Positions 1-9,905 of a stretch of DNA of 64,000 bases are shown here, one piece after another. Source of the stretch: Castor canadensis (lineage: Eukaryota; Chordata; Mammalia; Rodentia; Castoridae); assembly GCF_047511655.1 (NCBI RefSeq), contig NC_133401.1, forward strand, positions 14,850,001 to 14,914,000, given 5' to 3'. Numbering within the stretch: the first letter of the stretch is position 1; each line of letters starts with the position of its first letter. The translations under genes and the position numbers were made by a program. The notes below the pieces were generated by a model. It saw nothing but the letters and a program-made list of their open reading frames with translations. It had not been told where the DNA came from and made no database searches.

Positions 1-52
1 ACTTGCTAACAGGCTCTCTTACCACTTGAGCTACTCCACCAGCCCTCTCACC
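1..52 (-). repeat. tRNA-derived (ID-like) SINE fragment
   Basis: This is the reverse complement of the tRNA-like SINE arm seen many times in the window (Ctaccacttgagc / ctccaccagccct signature). It is cut by the window edge. Confidence 0.75.
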
Positions 53-1072
53 TGGTATCCTAATAAGCCACTTGTACTCCATTCCAACATTCCAGTAAGC
101 CTACTGTATGGGGGCGCGGTTTCTGGGAGAGTCTGTGAGTTCCACGAGTGTGACTTTATCCGGGTCGCTTTGCCATATATCCCTTAGTTGGAAGCAATAC
201 TTCATGGGCACCATAGAGCATGGCATTGAGTAGCATGCAGAGAGAGCAAAGGACCCCACAGTATGCGTCTAGCCCTGTGAGACAAAGCACAGACCTCACC
301 ATGACGGTGTGTCCTGTGCTCCAGGCTCAGCATTGGCTGCTGCTTATTCTGGGCTGGGCACGGAGTACAGTCAACAGTGAGGTGAGCCTGGGGGACATTA
401 TTGCTTCTAGTGTGCTGTCTTGGTGGAGGTGCTGGTAGCACCAGAATTACCATTTGGCTTTTTCTACCCTCACAGCCCTCGCTCCGTGGGTAAAGGATTT
501 TCCATTATCTATGCAGATGCTGTATTGTGGAATGAGTCTTTCTCCTGCCCTGGTTCACGGTGGGGATTCACATCCCCGACATGCAAGTCATTCTTTGGTA
601 GGTCTGATCTTCTCCCTATGACCAGTGCCCAACTCCCATAGTCAAATGGCCCCTGGTCCCTCAGGTGTGGGGGGGATTTACGGTCTACACCCTTGACTGC
701 AGTGCAGGGTCCTTCTCAAACACACCCATCCTCTTGCTCATTCATGGGGGTCCATGTCTGTGAACTCGCTTAGTCTGGGAGCTGAATAAGAGGTCATTGT
801 GGCGACCTGGGTTAGATTGCTTCCGCGGAGAGCCGTTTATCACCTTGGTATCACCTTAGTTGACTTCTCATTGAACTGTCTTTTAGGAGCTCCTCCCCCA
901 CCCCAGGTCACTTAGTTTCACTGCCTGAGAAAACACGAATGACCTTTTTGCTCTGTGGTTTATTTCAGTAATTGGGCACAGTGTCTCTGAATACTCAGTG
1001 TCACTGCTTGGCCACTTTGACCTCCTCTATTTTCCCATTGAGATCAGGGAACCCAACTTCATTACATCATTT
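53..1072. other. Unassigned sequence upstream of outer ERV
   Basis: No gene was recognised. Short open frames exist on both strands but none shows a known domain or a coherent exon structure. The block is not obviously SINE or L1 and could be an old LTR element. It ends at the ATTT target duplication of the outer ERV. Confidence 0.4.
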
Positions 1073-1408
1073 TGATGCATGGATGACCCGCGCAGGAATT
1101 TCAGGTGTTCAGGGTTCTTGAGCCCACTCTGAGGATGAAAGCACAGGCAGACTCCAACAGCAGAGGTCGGAAAGATTTTATTTGTAGAGAAGAGAAGAGA
1201 AAGACTGCATATTGGAGAATGCAGGGGGACCCAGAAACCGGTGATCCCCTGGGTCAGGTTGGGGATTGGGTTTTATAGCCTTTTTTTGCATTGCCTGGGG
1301 GCAGAGATGTCTCTCAGGTGCAGACAGAGGTTTCCTGGGAAGGAGAGGTGTCTCCTTGATCACTTAACACCTTTTGGGACCTCCTGCAGTCCATCCTTTA
1401 GTCCTTCA
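1073..1408 (-). repeat. 3' LTR of outer ERV
   Basis: It pairs with 13063-13399 almost base for base. On the minus strand it starts TGAAGG and ends GCATCA, giving the TG...CA termini. A TATAAAA box lies near 1273-1279 and an AATAAA signal near 1169-1175 on the minus strand. A polypurine tract (AGAGGGGGGGAA on the minus strand, about 1409-1420) sits directly upstream, as expected for a 3' LTR. Confidence 0.93.
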
Positions 1409-1440
1409 TTCCCCCCCTCTCAATGGTCCCTCTAACTGCT

Positions 1441-1459
1441 GTTAGGGTTAGGGTTAGGG
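1441..1459 (+). repeat. Short interstitial telomere-like repeat
   Basis: Three tandem copies of GTTAGGG lie between the env remnant stop codon and the polypurine tract of the outer ERV. Confidence 0.8.
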
Positions 1460-2036
1460 ATTACGAGGTCTATTCAGTAACTGCTTCCTGCTGACAAGGG
1501 GCCCACAGCGAGAGGGGTCGTCAAGGGGACGGCAGTAGGTCGTTTTCATCTCCACCAGAGGCATTTGTAGTTTGATTGATTCTAGGCGAGAAGAAACGAA
1601 CTTGACAAGTAAGTTTAAAATGCAAGGCCCAAACACAAGCAAGAGAATAGGGCAACTATAGGCCCCAGAAAGGGTAGGAACCAAGTCCTGGCGGGGACCC
1701 AGGGTTTTTTTGTTCCCATACCTGTGTAGAAACCTGAGTTTCAAGAGATTGCTCCCGGAGCCACTTAGCCTGTTGGAGAATGTAATCTGCACATTCCTCT
1801 ACAATGCCCGAAGTGTTTATGTATGTGCAACAAGGAGGTATTGGCGATGGCACATACCCCCCTTGTTTGGCCAAAAGAAAATCTAGGGCCAGGTGGTGGC
1901 CCATAACCATACAGGCAAGGGACCACAAAGACCTCTGTATGTCCTTAATGGCAAGGCCTACCTGGTCTGAGGTGTCCTCTACCACTTTGGTTAGGTTTTT
2001 TGCAGTTACATGATTGGCAATCACCCCATAACTGAT
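1454..2036 (-). pseudogene. env transmembrane-subunit remnant of outer ERV
   Basis: Two overlapping minus-strand frames together resemble the C-terminal half of a gammaretroviral transmembrane (TM) protein. The first (about 2036-1656) has the heptad-rich ALDFLLAKQGG region followed by a CC-TYINTSG stretch, equivalent to the immunosuppressive-like and CX6CC segments. The expected first cysteine of CX6CC is not visible. The second frame (1792-1454) holds the membrane anchor (around LLLVFGPCILNLLVKF) and the cytoplasmic tail. A frameshift separates them near 1,700-1,790. The surface subunit and the fusion peptide are absent, so this cannot make an envelope. Confidence 0.8.
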
Positions 2037-2052
2037 TCCAGCAAGGACTGTA

Positions 2053-3168
2053 CTAATCTGTTATCCCTAAAACTATTAAAGTGACCTCCCTTTTATCCCT
2101 ATGGGAAGCTGTTCCTGTTGTAGTTAGCATTTCTCTTTTTTTCCAAATGGCTGCATGAGCATGCAGGATCAGGAAGGCATACTTAGAATCTGTATAGATG
2201 TTGACTCTCTGTTCTTTTGACAGTCTTAGGGCTTCTGTTAGGGCCACTAATTCTGCCAATTGAGCACTTGTATTAGGAGGAAGAGGACCTGATTTGAGGA
2301 TGCCAAATTCTGTCACAACTGCAAACCCTGCATGTCTGACACCATTTTTAACAAAGGAACTGCCATCAGTGTATAATTCTAGATCAGAGTTTTTTAAGGG
2401 CCGATCAGTTAAGTCAGGTCGGGCAGCATAATTTTCCATAAGTACCTCCTCACACGACTGCTCAGGATTTCCCTCTGCCTCTGGTAGAAGGGATGCAGGA
2501 TTTAGGCTCTGACAGGTCCTTAAAATTATTTCTGTCCCTCCCAGAAGCTGGGCCTGGTATTTAAGTAGACGGCTGTCAGACAGCCAAAGTTCTCCTTTTG
2601 AGTTTAAAATTCCCCCTAGGTCATGTGGGGTATAAACCGTTAGGGGGCGGTTTAGGATACGTTTCTGAGCTTCAGGCACTAGAAGGCTTACTGCAGCCAT
2701 TGCTCTGAGGCATCCTGGCCATCCCTTGGCTGCCTGATCTAACTCTTTGCTTAAGTAACCTACTGGCTGGGGAGTGGTGCTCCAGAGTTGAGCCTCTACT
2801 CCTAAGGCCATTCCTCCTTTTTCATAGACATAAAATTGAAACTTGTCTTGTACTGGGAGACCCAGGGTGGGGGCTGTCATAAGAGCCTTCTTTAACCTGT
2901 GGAATGCATTTTCTGACTTGTCATCCCATTCAATAAAGGGCTGGGTATCCTTCTGTGCTTCCTTAAGGATTTGATATAAGGGCCTGGCTAGGTCTGCATA
3001 TCCCAGGATCCAAATTCTACAGTATCCTGTGACCCCCAGAAAGGCCTTCAATTGCTTTAGAGTTTTAGGTAGAGGAAACATCAGGATTGGATGGATCCTG
3101 TCTTCTCTTAGAGACCTCATTTCTTTCTCCAGGACAAGACCTAAATATGTAACCCTAGACCAACACAA
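2053..3168 (-). pseudogene. pol remnant: RT thumb/connection and RNase H of outer ERV
   Basis: One open frame of 371 codons. The N-terminal part reads like the end of gammaretroviral reverse transcriptase (VTYLGLVL, PLPKTLKQLKAFLGVTGYCRIW, then the connection domain). The C-terminal part is RNase H with LYTDGSSF and YTDSKYAF, so two of the metal-binding acidic residues are present. The frame ends soon after the segment HAHAAIWKKREML. Env TM sequence follows within about 20-50 bp, so integrase has been deleted. It is notable as the longest intact viral frame here, but with no palm domain or start of its own it is a relic. Confidence 0.9.
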
Positions 3169-3215
3169 TTGGGCTTTTTCTTTAGAGATTTTATAACCTC
3201 TGTCTGCTAAGAAGT

Positions 3216-3545
3216 TTAGTAAGGACTTAGTGGCTCATGAAATGACAGACTCATTTGGTCCACATATTGTAGCAGAGTAGCTTGTGGATATTGCCACTTT
3301 GCCAAGTCTTGGGTTAGAGCTAACCCAAAGAGGTGGGGGCTGTCTCTGAATCCCTGGGGGGAGGACAGTCCAAGTGACCTGTCCAGACTTTCTTGTGGGG
3401 TCCTCAAAGGCAAAGATAGGTTGACTTTTAAGGTGTAAGGGAATGAGAAGGCATCTTTAAAATCCAGGACAGAGTAGTAAGTAGTACCCAGAGGTATTTG
3501 GGCTAAAAGCGTATAGGGATTTAGAACTACAGGGTGGAGAGTCAC
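3216..3545 (-). pseudogene. pol remnant: RT fingers/palm of outer ERV
   Basis: Minus-strand frame with the RT motifs LDFKDAF and SSPQGFRDSPHLFG, then the catalytic loop, which reads YVDQ (3255-3266) instead of YVDD. The second catalytic aspartate is therefore lost. The frame is broken on both sides from the flanking pol pieces (3665-3859 and 2053-3168), although the order is collinear with a normal pol gene. Confidence 0.88.
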
Positions 3546-3664
3546 TACTGCTTCGTTGATCAGGTGGAGATCCTGGACTAGCCTCCATTTGTTAGGTCCC
3601 TTCCTGACACCGAGAATAGGAGTATTATATGGGCTGGAGCATTCTGTTAGCAGTCCCTGTCTCT

Positions 3665-4120
3665 TTAAGTCTTGATTATGGGAATTAGCCCCTCCTTAAC
3701 TTCAGGCTTTAAAGGATATTGTTTTTGATGGGGAAACCAGGAGGGGTCCTTGAGATGAGTTAGGACTGGGGCAGCTGTCCACACTGTGGGGTCTACTTGT
3801 TCCTCTATTAGGGGCAAGCAAAAGTACTCTTCTGGGGGTAAAAGTAGCTGTACCCCCAATTTGGATAGAAGGTCTCACCCTAGTAGAGGAGTAGGGGTTT
3901 CTGGGACAATTAAAAAGGAGTGACAGAAATGGAAACTCCCCAGGAGCAGGCTAAAAGTTGAGTGAAATAATGTTCTAGAGGCTGGCCTGATATGCCTCAA
4001 ACACTAATTTTCTTGGAGGACCTGGATCCAGGAGAGAAAGGAATAGCTGAGATGCTGGCTCCAGTATTGATAAGGAGGCTGACCTTGTGCTTAATTTGGG
4101 GCTCCTCTGCTTTTATGGTG
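3665..4120 (-). pseudogene. protease and start of RT, outer ERV
   Basis: On the minus strand the protease active-site loop reads LLINTGAS near 4060-4075, so the catalytic Asp of the D-T/S-G triad is Asn. Stops follow. From 3859 to 3665 the frame contains the protease tail and the RT entry segment (QVDPTVWT, then FPHQKQYPLKPEVKEGLIPII), which is collinear with the RT palm piece downstream. Confidence 0.82.
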
Positions 4121-4155
4121 GTCAGAGAAGCCTGTATGGGAGGCCCCGGGACCCA

Positions 4156-4777
4156 TCATGGGGTGGGAGGCTCTGACCTCGGTTCCCCTGGGAACTGGGG
4201 ACAGTGTGCCTTCCAATGTTTTCCCTGACAAATGGGACAGGGTCCTGGAGGTAGCTTTCTCCGGGGGCACTCCCTCCTAAAATGGCCTGCCCGTCCACAT
4301 TGAAAGCATGTCCTCGGGTTTGGACTTGGCCCCAGGGGAGCCTCTCTGAGCACGGCGATCAGAGCCTCCTGCCGCTTATCCTTTCTCTTTTCCTTTTCCA
4401 GGTCCTTCCTTTCTTTTTCTAAGTCCCTGTTATAGTATATAGATGTGGCTACACAGACCAATTGGTCCAGATCTCTGCTCCCTTCAGCCACCAATTTTTG
4501 AAGCTTTTTACGTATATCTGGTGCTGACTGTGTTAGAAATTTCTTTTAGGATGATTTCCTCTTCCTGAGACTCTGGTATAAAGTTGATATGCTTTTGTAA
4601 AGCATCCTTTAGTCTCTGTAGGAAAGCTACTGGAGTTTCTAAGGGTCCTTGCTGTACAGCTGTGACTTGGGAGTAATTAAGAGGTTTTACCTTGGCTCTC
4701 CTTAGACCCTCAAGAATGCAGTGGATGAAATGGTTATGAATCCATTCATCGTTGTCATTTTCAGGGTTCCACTTAGG
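4156..4777 (-). pseudogene. gag C-terminal part (capsid end and nucleocapsid) of outer ERV
   Basis: The minus-strand frames 4777-4508 and 4494-4156 give the last third of capsid (ILEGLRRAKVKPLNYSQ, LETPVAFLQRLKDAL), a charged Glu/Lys/Arg-rich stretch, and nucleocapsid. Both zinc knuckles keep their ligands: CFQCGRAGHFRREC and CPICQGKHWKAHC. A frameshift separates the two frames near 4,500. The upstream half of the same gag lies at 10783-11621, on the far side of the inserted ERV. Confidence 0.9.
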
Positions 4778-4782
4778 GTCAT
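4778..4782. repeat. Left target-site duplication of inner ERV (GTCAT)
   Basis: GTCAT here and at 10778-10782 directly flank the inner ERV. Removing the insert and one copy keeps the outer gag reading frame and family-typical sequence continuous across the junction, which supports a true target duplication. Confidence 0.85.
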
Positions 4783-4819
4783 TGACGCCTCCCTTCCTTA
4801 ACAAACAAAAAGGGAGTAA
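4783..4819 (+). other. Extra 5' segment ahead of the canonical LTR of inner ERV
   Basis: These 37 bases copy the env-end and polypurine-tract sequence that precedes the 3' LTR (10431-10467), with about four mismatches and a 1-nt gap. Normally the left end of a provirus starts at the LTR itself. Here GTCAT abuts TGACGCC, so the integrated end appears to lie upstream of TGTTGG. Confidence 0.75.
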
Positions 4820-5127
4820 TGTTGGCAATAATGGCACTGACAGGTTTCAGTTCTTACTGTACCCTTAAGCTTCTGTTTTCCAGGGTCACGGTCCTGCCTC
4901 AAGTCTAGCTTGAATCCTCCTTCTGCCCCAACCTCCAATCAGCATGAACCATAAGATCCTAACCAATCAGATCATGCTGAGTCTCACTGAGGGGTATTTA
5001 AGCCCCTGCCCTTCCTGCTTCTCTCTCCGCTCTCTTGGCTCTCTCCCTCTCCTACCCGGCAATAAAGAATCTCTTGGCCAGATCACTCCTCTCCATGTGG
5101 TCATTTTTGGGGCCTATATTTCCAACA
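4820..5127 (+). repeat. 5' LTR of inner ERV
   Basis: Begins TGTTGG and ends CCAACA, a perfect 6-bp inverted terminal repeat. It contains two CCAAT boxes (4935-4939, 4963-4967), a TATA-like TATTTAAG (4995-5002) and a poly(A) signal AATAAA (5061-5066). U3-R-U5 order is therefore recognisable. Confidence 0.95.
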
Positions 5128-5130
5128 TTT

Positions 5131-5148
5131 TGGTGCCATGACTTGGAT
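5131..5148 (+). promoter_or_regulatory. Primer-binding site of inner ERV, tRNA-His-like
   Basis: TGGTGCCATGACTTGGAT, three bases after the LTR, differs at two positions from the complement of the tRNA-His 3' end as I know it (the primer used by HERV-H-type elements). Confidence 0.7.
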
Positions 5149-5623
5149 GGGGGCTCCCCACTAATCCTGGTGGGACCCCCAATCCAACTCACCCCACAAC
5201 CACCCTGAGGACGTGACTGGCCAGGACTCATCCTCCCAATCACCCTGCTTGCATCCAACACCAGACATTCTTTGGTGAGTCCACATACCCTTCTCGGGCT
5301 CCCTTTGCAGTCTCTCCCTTCAGTGTCTCCGGGTTTTCAAACACTCCCCCTGTTTGGCTATCTCTGGGTGGCTCAGGTGGCAGAGGGATTCCCTCAGTTG
5401 TCGGGCTTGGATCCATTTTGTCATGGGTCTCAGAGACCCACTCTTCAAAAAGCCTGGGCCCAGGTGACCCGTAGCCCTCGGCCATTTGGCCCAGCACGCC
5501 ACTAGAACTCAATGACAACTGATTCTCGTGGGCCTTGTGCTGTTGTCGGGTATTTGTGCTGTGCAGGGATGCTCCACAGTACATAATATCTTCCTCTCCC
5601 ATTACGGGACCAAGTCCCACACA
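5149..5623 (+). other. Untranslated leader of inner ERV
   Basis: This lies between the primer-binding site and the first Gag-like ATG. It has the usual length for a gammaretroviral leader. Minus-strand open frames here have no viral similarity and are chance frames. Confidence 0.6.
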
Positions 5624-6090
5624 ATGGGTGTCTCTACATCCTCTTTGCCGCCTGACTCCCCATTGAGATGCCTCCTCAATAATTTAGACACCTTGGGTTT
5701 GACCCCAGACATAAAACCAAAAAAAAAAAATTTAATCCACTTTTGCACTCAAATCTCGCCCACTTATCCTTTAGACAACCAAAATCACTGGCCCCTTTTT
5801 GGGTTTTTAAATCCCAACCTTTTATGGGACATATAACTACTGTGAGCAATCGGGATGATGGGGAGAGATTCCATTATGTCCAAGCCTTTTCATATCTCCA
5901 TCTAAATCCGGCTCTCTGACTTCAAACCCTCCCTCTGTACTTTCTGTTCCCCTGCGCAGATTCTATCAGCCTGTAAACTAGTTTCTAAATCAACCAATTC
6001 CTCTCCAAACCTCCTCCTTCCCCACATAAACAGACTTTTTGCACTGCTTACCATACCTATCTCCTCCTATCTTCCTGAAAAACTTTCCCT
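5624..6090 (+). pseudogene. gag matrix-like start of inner ERV
   Basis: ATGGGT at 5624 opens a frame (5624-5836) whose start, MGVSTSSLPPDSPLRCLLNN, has the Met-Gly myristoylation start and matrix pattern of class I ERVs. A run of A (about 5719-5729) probably marks a frameshift. Similarity drifts into other frames after 5836 (matrix end, then a Ser/Pro-rich stretch) and is lost by about 6,090. Confidence 0.7.
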
Positions 6091-7200
6091 GTCATGGAGT
6101 TAAGCAAGCCACTCCTTGCCAATTCTGGCCTCAAGGCGGTTCCAGCTCTGGGAGAGCTCATGCTCCCTTCCTCTGAGCTGAGACAAAGCCCCGGATTTAT
6201 TTGGCAACCAGAGAGTGGAGGTTTCGTTTTTGCTGAAAGCCTGCCAGTACCAGTCAATGGGAGCAACCTGGAGACACAGGTGATGGCTAATCCCATAGGC
6301 GTGTGTCATGCCTCCAGGCTCTGCCTTCCCCTCCCTTACCTAAGATATCAGGACACCTTTTCTGCTTCCTCCATGGTCTTACCATGTGTCCTTTGTCTCT
6401 GTCTGCCTTCCCCTCCCTGGGCTTACTGGGACCCTGCCTCCCATGAAAAACTTGTAACATGGTACCTTATGACTCAAGTTATTCCAACTAGTTTGCCAGG
6501 CTTCTCAGTCCAAAGTAACTCTAAGTCAGCTGCTTTACAAAAGTGCTTACAAAAAACTGCGGCTGCCATGCTCACACCCTAACTCCGCCCCCACAAGGGG
6601 AGGAGGGAAAGCAAACAGGCACGCTCATACATAGGGACATCAGCTCCTGGACACAGCAAAAACACCTGCCATAGCTAAGAAAATCCATAGAGAGGACCCA
6701 GTACATCCTGGGCCGCCAGTCACACGTGGCGATGGCTGTGGCCCACCACCACTTTCCCTAGAATAAACACGCGCAGAGTACACAGGAAGAGGGGAGGGGC
6801 GACAGGCCGCAGGATCAGGCCTGGGCAGTCAGGGTCATTTGTCCCAGGTGTGTGTGGAGGGAGTGGCCTTGCACAAGTCCTGCTCCTAGCCCCACCTCAG
6901 ACCTCGGCATCAGACCCAGCCCCTTGGAAGCCAATTGTTAGCTCGAGGTTATAGTTCCAGAAATAACAAAATAGACATTGCTGTGGTCTCTAAACTTCTC
7001 ATTTGGAATTTTCTATACCTTTGGCCTCAGCATAAATTTTTCCCTCCAGATATTAACACTAGTTGTCCCATATGACACTGTTATTGGCCTGAATGCCCTC
7101 TGAATGCCCTTCTCTAACTTTACAAATGATTTCTTTGTTAAAAAGGTAGCCTTTATTAAAGAGGCTGCCCGCTGTTAGCTAAAAGACAGGATCCTAATGT
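6091..7200 (+). other. Unassigned block inside inner ERV
   Basis: About 1.1 kb without recognisable gag, pol or env. An open frame of 162 codons (6094-6582) is present on the plus strand but shows no known domain. The base composition is more GC-rich than the neighbouring ERV. The block may be foreign sequence captured or inserted, or very diverged gag. Confidence 0.4.
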
Positions 7201-7684
7201 TTTGTTCTTTCTAGATGGGATCTGCACCTTCCAGTGTTCTGGCTGGTAGATGTTGGAAGCTTTGTACTGAGGTCGGCCTCAGTGTGCCTTGGGTGACCAA
7301 GAGAAGTGGCCTTCACAGGGCTCCTTAAATTACAATACCATACTCCAATTAGACCTTTTCTATAAAAGTAAAAAAGTAAACTGAGGTCCCCATACAAATT
7401 TCTACCCTCTAAGCCACTCCAATACTCAGAACCTCTTAATGAGTGCTTCCTTCTGCAACAGGCAATGGTAGGAAGAGGGCAAATCGTATGTCCCCTTCCA
7501 GTTATCAGATCTAAGGGAAATTTAAAAACATCTAAACAGCTGTACTGATGCCCAAATACATCCAAGTCTTTATCTCTGTGATCCAAACCTTTCAACTGAC
7601 ATGAAAGGATATTTTGCTTCTACTAGACCAGACTCTTATCTCATTAGAAAAGCAATGGGTTCGGGCCCAGGCCACTCAGGTTGG
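7201..7684 (+). pseudogene. gag matrix-end and capsid fragment of inner ERV
   Basis: In shifting frames the plus strand shows the matrix segment resembling NYNTI-LQLDLF (about 7328-7360), a capsid-start-like VPF-QLSDL pattern (about 7490-7512) and a helix region equivalent to the outer ERV's SWKDVMLLLSQTLTSLEKQ (about 7590-7660). Stops interrupt every frame. A second Met-Gly ATG (7215) precedes this piece, so gag-like starts occur twice in the element. Confidence 0.6.
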
Positions 7685-7689
7685 AAATG

Positions 7690-7868
7690 ATTATATGGCT
7701 CAAGCAGTAGAGTGCCACTTTACAAGCATAAAGTCCTGAGTTCAAGCCCAGTACAGCCAAAGTAAGAAATAATAATAATAATATTTGGGGCTGAGGAAGT
7801 AGCTCAATGGGAGAATGTCTGCCCAGCATGTGCAAAGCCCTGGGTTCAATTCCCCAGCATTACTAAAA
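7690..7868 (+). repeat. Two tandem tRNA-like (ID) SINE units inside inner ERV
   Basis: Each unit carries an A-box-like start and a B box (gagttcaagcc, then gggttcaattcc). The first ends in an AATAATAAT tail and the second in an A-rich tail. They sit within the capsid region. Confidence 0.85.
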
Positions 7869-8044
7869 AATAAATTAAAAAATGGTAAAGAAGATAAGTG
7901 GCATTAATGTCACTTCAACCATCTCATAGTAGAAAAACTTAGTTTAACCTAGACCAGATCCCTCATTCTTCAAGTGAGGAAACTGAGGCCCAGAACAGTT
8001 CAGAGACCTGCTCTCCAGAGTGTCAGGTGTCAATGTGAAATAAC
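7869..8044. other. Host-like segment in inner ERV gag
   Basis: No gag similarity. It contains gaggaaactgaggcccag (about 7975-7992), the hallmark of an antisense MIR core. An ancient SINE inside a much younger provirus would indicate captured host DNA. The match is short, so this is tentative. Confidence 0.35.
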
Positions 8045-8540
8045 AACTTTATTTTACAGCAACAACCTAAAAAAAAAATCCTCTTACCTTTCTACAGCAT
8101 CTTAAGGACACTATCAGAAAGCATATCAGAGTCACAGGTGAGAGAGGTTCTTCTCAAAGATAAATTTCTAACAGTCAGCCCCAGATACTCGTAAAAAACT
8201 CAGACTGTGCCTGAAGGAAAAGTCATTGAACCAAGTAATACAGCTAGCCATGTCTGTATTTATGGCTATGTCTGTATGTCCAGGACCTTACTAACAGGTA
8301 AGAGAGAAAAAGATAAGAGACATCATGGCCTCATTGCTACTCTCAGAGAGGGCCCTACCTGACTGGGGCCTGTATCCTGAACTTGCTACCATGGTGGACA
8401 GGAGGGGCACTTCTGCAGAGAATGCTTAAAGGGGGACAGCCTGGGAGACAGCCCTGCCCCCAACCAAGACCCTGCCCTCTGCAAGGGTAACCACTGGAGG
8501 TCTAAGTGCTCCCATCACCAGATGGAAGGCGAGGTGCCTC
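8045..8540 (+). pseudogene. gag capsid end and nucleocapsid of inner ERV
   Basis: From about 8045 the plus strand resumes capsid-end similarity in several frames, then a Lys/Arg/Glu-rich linker. The first zinc knuckle (about 8381-8425) reads CYHGGQEGHFCREC, so its second Cys ligand is Gly. The second knuckle segment (CKGNHWRSKC, about 8475-8510) lacks its first Cys. Neither finger looks able to bind zinc. Confidence 0.75.
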
Positions 8541-9115
8541 CTCCTATGGATTGATGAGTCCAAGCCTCCTGGCCACACTCCACTTCTTGGCACCAATGTT
8601 GAGGAGCCATATGGCAGAAAAACAAAAGGCCATTTTCCTCCTAGACAGTGGAGCCTGTTTCTTTGTTTTATCTTTTTCTCCTGGTCCCCGGTCCAATGAC
8701 AAAAGTTATCGTTTGAGGGCAAATCTGGCCAGCCCCTAGAATGCTAGTTTACCTGGTCTCTGGCCTGCTCTTAGGGAGACCTCCTCTTCTGTCACTCCTT
8801 CCCCATAGTACCTGAAACTCCAGTGTCCCTGCTGGGAGGGGATTTACTATCTCAATTAAAAGCTCAAATTCTCTTCCCCCCAGGCAGCTATCTCTGCTGC
8901 CCCCTCCTTCAGGAACAAATAGATCCCACAGTGTGGACTGATGAGATGAGTGTAGGGCGAGCCTTGACAGCCCTCCCTATTCAAATAAAACTCAAAAATC
9001 CCTCACAGTTTCCACACCCAAAGCAATATCCCCTCAAGCCTGAGGGAGGATGAGGCCTTTTGCCTATCATCAATTCCTTAAAACAGCAAGGGCTACTAAT
9101 TAGTTGATCCAGCCC
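8540..9115 (+). pseudogene. Protease and RT start of inner ERV
   Basis: The protease active-site loop FLLDSGA is intact (D-S-G codons 8644-8652). After a frameshift near 8,740-8,820 the frame 8823-9053 continues with the protease C-terminal LLGGDLL motif and the RT entry (QIDPTVWTDE, then FPHPKQYPLKPEGG). RT similarity goes on in another frame to about 9,115, where it ends abruptly. Confidence 0.85.
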
Positions 9116-9690
9116 CTACAATAAATTAAAAAATAATAATAATAAATGTTTGGATAAGAAAGGATTTTGTAAAAAAGGGTTTATCCTAAAGATTGTTTCA
9201 AATAGGAAAGATAAAAACAAGCCATCAAAGGGTTTAGTATGTTATAAAAAGGGCTAAGTAAGTTTTTTAAATGTATAATAAAAAACTTCGGTGTGTGATA
9301 AAGTTAAAGTTGAATATAATCTAAGAGTTGGCTAAAAGATTTTTAGGGTCATGTCAAACTAAAATCAAATCCTCTATATCTATGAAATAACAAGGTTATC
9401 TTAATATTGTTCTGCTCTGAGTAACATCTACAAAAAACCATTACAGAGAAAGATTTTATCAAAGAAATTATTTGTGTTTTCTGCTGATCTTGTCAAGCTT
9501 TAAGTACTAGCAAATCAGAGTTCATTTACGTATTTGCTTATGTGTCTTAAATGACTACCTGGTAACAGTGTTATGTTATACTTTATCTAAATATGGTACA
9601 AACATTTAAAAGGTTAAAAGTGTCACTTTATATAAAATAATGAGCTAAAGCTCTCTTTTATCCAAGAGTGTTACATTTAAATCCTGACAG
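9116..9690. other. AT-rich block replacing RT palm region in inner ERV
   Basis: About 575 bp, very A/T-rich, with stops in all frames and no visible similarity to pol. RT entry similarity stops at its left edge and RT thumb similarity starts at its right edge, so it occupies the place of the catalytic palm. Confidence 0.5.
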
Positions 9691-9696
9691 CCCCTG

Positions 9697-9905
9697 CTCC
9701 CACAGGTCACCTACCTAGGTGTGGCTTTAAAGACTCCCTGAGACATAAATGCATCAACCCAATCTTCCGTTTCCCAACCCCCATACCATAAGACAGCTTA
9801 CAGCTTTCCTGGCAGTTACAGGATTTTGCAGAATTTAGATCCCTTGGTATATAGTCCCTGAACAGACACCTTTTTATGCTCCTCCTAATATTCCTATTTG
9901 GGTTA
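9697..9905 (+). pseudogene. RT thumb fragment of inner ERV
   Basis: The plus strand reads QVTYLGVAL, then degraded equivalents of the RT thumb helices also seen in the outer ERV at about 2950-3150. RNase H and integrase are not found downstream. Confidence 0.65.

Noticed and set aside
6094-6582. 162-codon plus-strand frame in the inner ERV as a possible accessory gene
   Set aside because: No gag, env or accessory motif is visible, and the neighbouring viral frames are all broken. I report the block only as unassigned.
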